Source: Acidaminococcaceae bacterium
GTDB lineage: Bacteria > Bacillota > Negativicutes > Acidaminococcales > Acidaminococcaceae
Assembly (NCBI GenBank): GCA_003512125.1
Contig: DOSQ01000075.1
Coordinates: forward strand, 1-7,194
DNA length: 7,194 bases
Direction of reading: 5' to 3'
Numbering within the stretch: position 1 is the first letter of the stretch; each line of letters opens with the position of its first letter. Below are positions 5,882 through 7,194 of the stretch, piece by piece. The position numbers and the translations under genes were made by a program. A model generated the notes under the pieces. That model did not search any database. It saw only the letters and a list, made by a program, of their open reading frames with translations, and was not told the origin of the DNA.

Positions 5882-7194
5882 TCAGGATTCCTTATTCTCC
5901 TCCGGCTTCGGATCAGCAATTTGAGATTCAGTTTTAACAGCTTCCCCAACCGGTTCCGGTTTTGTAACATTGCTTTGGGGTTTCGTTTCCGCCGTCTTCT
6001 GCAGTTCATTTAACGCTACACGCAGGTCAGCATTTTTACGGGGAAACCCGTTCCGGTTGAAAACCATCGTGCTGCGGGGTTTAAAACGGGGAAACAGAGG
6101 CTTGCGTGATGCATCCGCCACACCAGCGGAATTTGCATTTTTTGTTTCAGCAACTGTTTCGGGAGTTGCTTCTTTTGCCACTTCCTCCTGTGCCGGTTTA
6201 CTCTCCGGCTCCGTTGTTCCGGTCTGCTCCGGTTTAGCAGTCTCCTGACTCACAGCCTTCTCTGCACCCTCTTCAGAAGAAAGAACTGCTTCTTCTGTGA
6301 CAACTTCTACAGCCGGTTTTACTGCTTCCACATCTGCCTGTCCGGTCACAGTCTTCCCAGCTTCCACAAACGCAGCCGTATCATCGGTCCCTGCGACGAC
6401 CGGTTCCGCTTTCGTTTCCAGAACCGGTTCTGCTTTCTTTACCGCCTGCAGCTTGGGCTGGACCATCTGGTCCACCGCATATTCCGCATCAAAATTATCA
6501 TACAACGATAACTGGGACTGCAGCAGGCTCTTAAGCTGTTTACTCTGGGAATTTGCCTTGTTTACCATGGCATTATAGGTATCCATGGCCGCAGCGGCTT
6601 TTGTCTCTGCAACGAACACCATCTTCTGGCTTCGTTCCGTGGCTTCCTGGACCATGGAACGACTCCGTTCAGTCGCTTCATGAATCATGGAGCGGCTTTG
6701 ATCCGTGGCTTCTGCCATTATTTTCTGAGATTTTTCTGTTGCCTCTGCAATCATATTCTGGGATTTCTGCGTAGCTTCCGCCACCATATCCTGTGACTTT
6801 TGCCGCGCTTCCGCAATCATATCCTGAGACTGCTTCTGGGCATTGGCAATCATCTCATGGGATTTTTGCGTCGCTTCCGCTACAATATTCTGAGATTGCT
6901 GGTTGGCATCTGCCATTACCTGGTTGGCATGAGCTGAAGCTTCTGCTGTCAGAGTACGGGCCTGATCCCGACTGTCAGCCAGTTGAGACTTGCAGTTTTC
7001 TTCCGCCTGCACTTTCATCTTGGCCACTTCAATTTCCGCCAGGCTTTTCATTTTGTCTACGAAGGACTGGGCCTCTTCCCTCAGCTTGCTTGTCGTAGAG
7101 TCTGTTTTGTTGCGCAGACCCAATGCGTAGGAATCCGCATCCGTACGGGTAGATTTTCCGTAATCGTCCGCTTCGCCCCGGGTTTTGGACGCAT
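5882..7194 (-). CDS. Coiled-coil protein, probably DivIVA-like, with 11-residue repeats and acidic tail (N-terminus cut off)
   Basis: The frame is open to the right edge, so the N-terminus is missing; 437 codons are visible. Numbering from the codon at 7123, residues 25-168 form a long helix of 11-residue repeats, nine of them clear at 70-168 (consensus IAEATQKSQDM). A second segment, KQLKSLLQSQLSLYDNFD (195-212), resembles the C-terminal helix of DivIVA. Then follows a Glu/Pro/Thr/Val-rich, probably disordered tail (230-335), a basic patch (RKPLFPRFKPR, 340-350; FNRNGFPRK, 355-363), a short helix (ADLRVALNELQ) and an acidic end. No membrane segment is seen. The position upstream of ileS matches Bacillus divIVA, a polar and septal scaffold protein. 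The diagnostic DivIVA N-terminal domain lies outside the window, so another coiled-coil protein is possible. The TTG at 7123 is not the start: the frame continues upstream without a stop and I see no strong ribosome site there. Confidence 0.6.
   Translation of the reverse strand, partial: ASKTRGEADDYGKSTRTDADSYALGLRNKTDSTTSKLREEAQSFVDKMKSLAEIEVAKMKVQAEENCKSQLADSRDQARTLTAEASAHANQVMADANQQSQNIVAEATQKSHEMIANAQKQSQDMIAEARQKSQDMVAEATQKSQNMIAEATEKSQKIMAEATDQSRSMIHEATERSRSMVQEATERSQKMVFVAETKAAAAMDTYNAMVNKANSQSKQLKSLLQSQLSLYDNFDAEYAVDQMVQPKLQAVKKAEPVLETKAEPVVAGTDDTAAFVEAGKTVTGQADVEAVKPAVEVVTEEAVLSSEEGAEKAVSQETAKPEQTGTTEPESKPAQEEVAKEATPETVAETKNANSAGVADASRKPLFPRFKPRSTMVFNRNGFPRKNADLRVALNELQKTAETKPQSNVTKPEPVGEAVKTESQIADPKPEENKES
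6620..6916 (-). repeat. Nine tandem 33-base units coding for 11-residue (hendecad) repeats
   Basis: The protein units read MADANQQSQNI, VAEATQKSHEM, IANAQKQSQDM, IAEARQKSQDM, VAEATQKSQNM, IAEATEKSQKI, MAEATDQSRSM, IHEATERSRSM and VQEATERSQKM. Each has a hydrophobic residue at positions 1 and 11, mostly Ala at 4 (or 2) and mostly Ser at 8. An exact 11-residue period fits a straight or right-handed coiled coil rather than the usual heptad type. The DNA copies differ at many third positions, so this is not a fresh duplication. Confidence 0.9.

Noticed and set aside
5881..6009. 43-residue Arg-rich N-terminal extension of the histidine phosphatase
   Set aside because: It overlaps the coding end of the upstream gene, is unlike the family, and a good ATG with AAGGA sits exactly at the start of the conserved RHG strand (5880).
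6620..6916. CRISPR array suggested by regular spacing
   Set aside because: The 33-base period has no repeat/spacer alternation and lies within a continuous reading frame coding for 11-residue repeats.
7121..7123. TTG as start of the coiled-coil gene
   Set aside because: The same frame stays open to the window edge, with codons compatible with the same helical protein, and no strong ribosome site precedes the TTG.

Overview
The window looks like chromosome from a low-to-mid GC Firmicute. The class Negativicutes (Veillonellaceae-type) is my tentative guess, based on general protein style and on the order of a DivIVA-like gene upstream of ileS. No sequence marker here fixes the genus. I see no insertion sequences, phage genes, CRISPR arrays, tRNAs or rRNAs. 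Almost everything is on the minus strand; one small gene is on the plus strand.

Right half, read on the minus strand from 7194 down to 2353: three genes form one likely operon. First is the 3' part of a coiled-coil protein with nine 11-residue repeats and a long acidic tail, probably DivIVA-like. One base later a histidine-phosphatase (phosphoglycerate-mutase family) gene begins. After 51 bases follows ileS, a full-length isoleucyl-tRNA synthetase with a GTG start. A DivIVA gene next to ileS recalls the Bacillus division cluster, here with a phosphatase gene between them. No T-box leader lies directly before ileS.

Middle, 1826-2352: a 217-base divergent intergenic region holds overlapping promoters. 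The plus-strand promoter drives an isolated 81-residue Asp/Tyr-rich small protein of unknown function. That gene ends at a strong hairpin terminator, which probably also serves the convergent ileS operon.

Left half, read on the minus strand from 1974 down to 1: a promoter with a consensus -35 box drives a PaaI-type hotdog thioesterase. Next comes a class IV aminotransferase-fold protein, and then the start of an ECF-transporter S-component-like membrane protein. The last two overlap by ATGA, so their translation is probably coupled.

The most notable observation concerns the aminotransferase-like protein. By eye alignment with D-alanine aminotransferase, the Schiff-base lysine is asparagine (N149) and the PLP-phosphate-binding arginine is also asparagine (N53), in an otherwise intact, well-translated gene. 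It is therefore a candidate pseudoenzyme or repurposed protein, tied to a transporter of unknown substrate.
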